This document shows, in pieces, positions 32,761-34,922 of a stretch of DNA of 34,922 nucleotides. The notes below the pieces were generated by a model. The model made no database searches, had not been told where the DNA came from, and was given only the letters and a program-made list of their open reading frames with translations. Numbering within the stretch: position 1 is the first letter of the stretch; every line of letters begins with the position of its first letter. Location of the stretch: the NCBI GenBank assembly GCA_036897625.1, contig JAYMTA010000209.1, forward strand, positions 1 through 34,922, read 5' to 3'. The stretch is from Pelargonium cotyledonis (lineage: Eukaryota > Streptophyta > Magnoliopsida > Geraniales > Geraniaceae). The position numbers were made by a program, and so were the translations under genes.

Positions 32761-34922
32761 AAGAGCTCACAAAAATGGATTTTTTATTGGCTTTAGGTGC
32801 AAGAAGAGGGAGAAGTTTTTCTATTTAACTAATTCTGATTTCCTTTTATAAGATTTATATATTAGGCATACCCCGTCTTATAAATTTAGAATTTCCAGCC
32901 AAGCTTAATTCCTTTGTTTAACATAAGCTTTACTAAAGAGATAGATTTCCTTGTTGAGTTTACTAATATATAAGAATTTCTCTAGTCTCAGAAACCTCTT
33001 TACTAAGAAGAATTACACTAGAGGCTCTTAAATCTTATACTACTAATTTTAATATAACTCCGTCAATTTACCCTAACCTCAATAGTACCGCTAGCTAAAA
33101 ACCTTCGTTTATACACAGGATTGTCCGAGTTCTTTTTTATATGTCCTATTTAAAAGGAGCACTTATTATATATGAATTCTGCAAATGAATGCCAACAACT
33201 TCCTGGAAGCATAAGGACTAAAAATCTCGATATCCTGTTTCGCAAAAACTTAAATCTCGCCCTACTTTTAAAGTTTCAACCCAGTTTTGTCAGGCTGATT
33301 GTATAAGGAAGTACACATTTTTCTTAACTCTCTGGAATAAAAGAAAGACTAATTAAGGAATCTAATTTCTAGGTATTTTTAGGTGACTCTCCTCTAAAGA
33401 AATCTATTTTAAATTGTATTATTTATAAGAGTTTACTCTGATAACTAAGTATAATGAAAAAGGTTTTTTTAACTCGTGCTAAATAATATATTTCTCAACT
33501 TTTGGAATTATTAACAGAAGTGTTATAACACACTTAAACGAGGTTTCCCAAGGATCTCTTTACGGATTTACTTTAATAAGAATTGTGACCTATTCCTCTA
33601 GTCTAATGGAGGAAGCCGTAGCTAGGAGTAGTTTTATGTGTGTTTTCTAGGGTATTCCATTCCTTTTGTTTCCTTAAAGAGGACTTTATGTTCTATACAG
33701 GTTTACAAAAAAGTAAAGTATTATTATTTAAATTCTTGTGAGAGATACTCCTGGAATCCTATGAACCGCGTAGATTCAGTATTTCTTAGTTAGGTGTAGT
33801 AGAATTCCCCCTTCTGTTGAGTTAACCTCTTATCTACAAAACTCTACCAGTACAAAAGGGAACTGAATATGTAGCTTTAATACTGAATTCTGCTTATTAT
33901 TATGAAAAGTTTCTAGTAATTTTAATAAATTTCAGATCTTTAGTGGAACGAACAGCTTACTTCAATAGCTTACTGGGTAGACATTCCATTTCCTTGTTAT
34001 GCCCTATTAAAACCGTGGTGGCATAGCGTTCAGATATTAGCTAAATTGGCGCAGTAAGTTCAATATCACGAGTCTCTTGCATTTCGTCCTAATTTAAGGG
34101 TGCTTTTTTAATGTTACTGAGCGACTTCCAGTTCTTCAACCTTGTAGATAAATAGAATGGGCTTTTCGCCTTTGTTAATTTGTAAGTCAACACCCTTCAC
34201 ATAGAATTTCTTCCCTTTTTTATTAAAGAAAGGTTACTGATCTAATAGCTAATAGAATGTAAAACAAACCACAATAGTAGCTTTATAATTGTCAAGGAGC
34301 AAGATATAAAGGTAAGTTAAGACCCCCTTTACTTTAGAAAAGCTTAAGCAATGGAATCGTATATCCGAAATGTAATAAGGGAATCCTGCCGGAGCTAGCA
34401 CAGCACACGGAAAACCCTTAATTAATAAAAGCAAAGGGCTACTTGATAAAACCCCAAATAAGGTTTTAGCTTCTAGTTTTTCTTTTGGAACTTAGTGGAA
34501 AACACTAACCAAGATTTAAAGTAAAGATAGCTCGTTTAGGCAGGTTAAGATCTCTAAGAGGATTGTGAGGATTGTTAAATAAGTTCGAGCTTGCGGGCAA
34601 TCCAGAGAAAAGTAATTTGACACTTAAAAATTGAATCTAAGAAATAGAAGTGCGCCTTGTTTGGGATTTATACACCGTACTTCATTTTATTACCCCAGAT
34701 GCTTCTCCTGTCCCGAGTTAGTATACTTTTCAATACACAATCCGGAATATCGTAATTGATAAAGCTTTACCAAAATATCTAAAACCCTTCGTAGGGATCT
34801 GGTGGATCCGTTTACAAGAGTTTAGCTTGATTCACAAACGAGATTAGGAACTCCTTGTTTTTACTTCAGGGCAAGTTAGATCACTTTTGGGATGGTCACC
34901 CCTTTCTTATTTATCAGATAAA

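Larger units (their letters stand above)
31700..34922. other. Non-coding, no gene seen
   Basis: Apart from the C14 run and the tandem decamer this stretch holds nothing I can name. The frame 34249-34434 (61 codons, minus) has no recognisable motif. Confidence 0.55.

Noticed and set aside
1..34922. CRISPR array, IS element, prophage or group I/II intron
   Set aside because: No regularly spaced repeats, transposase frames, phage genes, intron core motifs or homing endonuclease frames seen on either strand.

Overview
This 34.9 kb window contains no protein-coding gene that I can support. G+C is about one third by eye. The longest open frame on either strand is 84 codons, and stop triplets (TAA and especially TAG) are dense in all six frames from end to end. 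I recognise no conserved protein, no intact rRNA core motif, no group I or II intron core, no homing endonuclease and no CRISPR array. A bacterial, archaeal or phage chromosome of this length would carry roughly thirty genes, and CTAG, usually scarce in bacteria, is common here. The best reading is eukaryotic non-coding DNA: either a large intergenic region of a mitochondrial genome (fungal or algal type) or an AT-rich, gene-empty nuclear stretch. The organelle reading rests mainly on one mitochondrial-style tRNA-like gene and on many small G+C-rich hairpins. The organism cannot be named from this sequence.

Layout. Positions 1-13.3 kb are AT-rich filler with scattered hairpins (about 1.63, 7.97, 10.7 and 12.35 kb), a structured repeat 'A' (1137-1226) and a purine-rich tract (8.64-8.76 kb). 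At 13.3-14.8 kb two words of 22 and 44 nt each occur twice, in the same order and about 1 kb apart, which looks like an old tandem duplication. At 14.8-21.6 kb there is filler with a 7-bp hairpin (19.1 kb), a hairpin joined to a T-arm-like motif (20.25 kb) and a 12-bp palindrome (20.89 kb). At 21603-21682, on the minus strand, lies the only recognisable RNA gene, a degenerate tRNA carrying a 5-nt tandem duplication. A pyrimidine-rich stretch with long-range inverted repeats follows (22.2-23.7 kb). The last 11 kb holds a perfect 8-bp G+C hairpin followed by T5 (29.27 kb), a double hairpin (30.2 kb), repeat 'B' related to 'A' (31602-31693), a C14 run (32.62 kb) and two short tandem decamers.

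The features do not form a pathway. They form a picture of non-coding DNA whose visible order is RNA-like secondary structure and tRNA-like fragments: the motif GGTTCRAGTC occurs four times where composition predicts far fewer than one, but only one copy has a paired T-stem. The points most worth testing are the A/B element with its apparently compensating stem, the double hairpin, the duplicated block, and the RIP-like excess of TpA.
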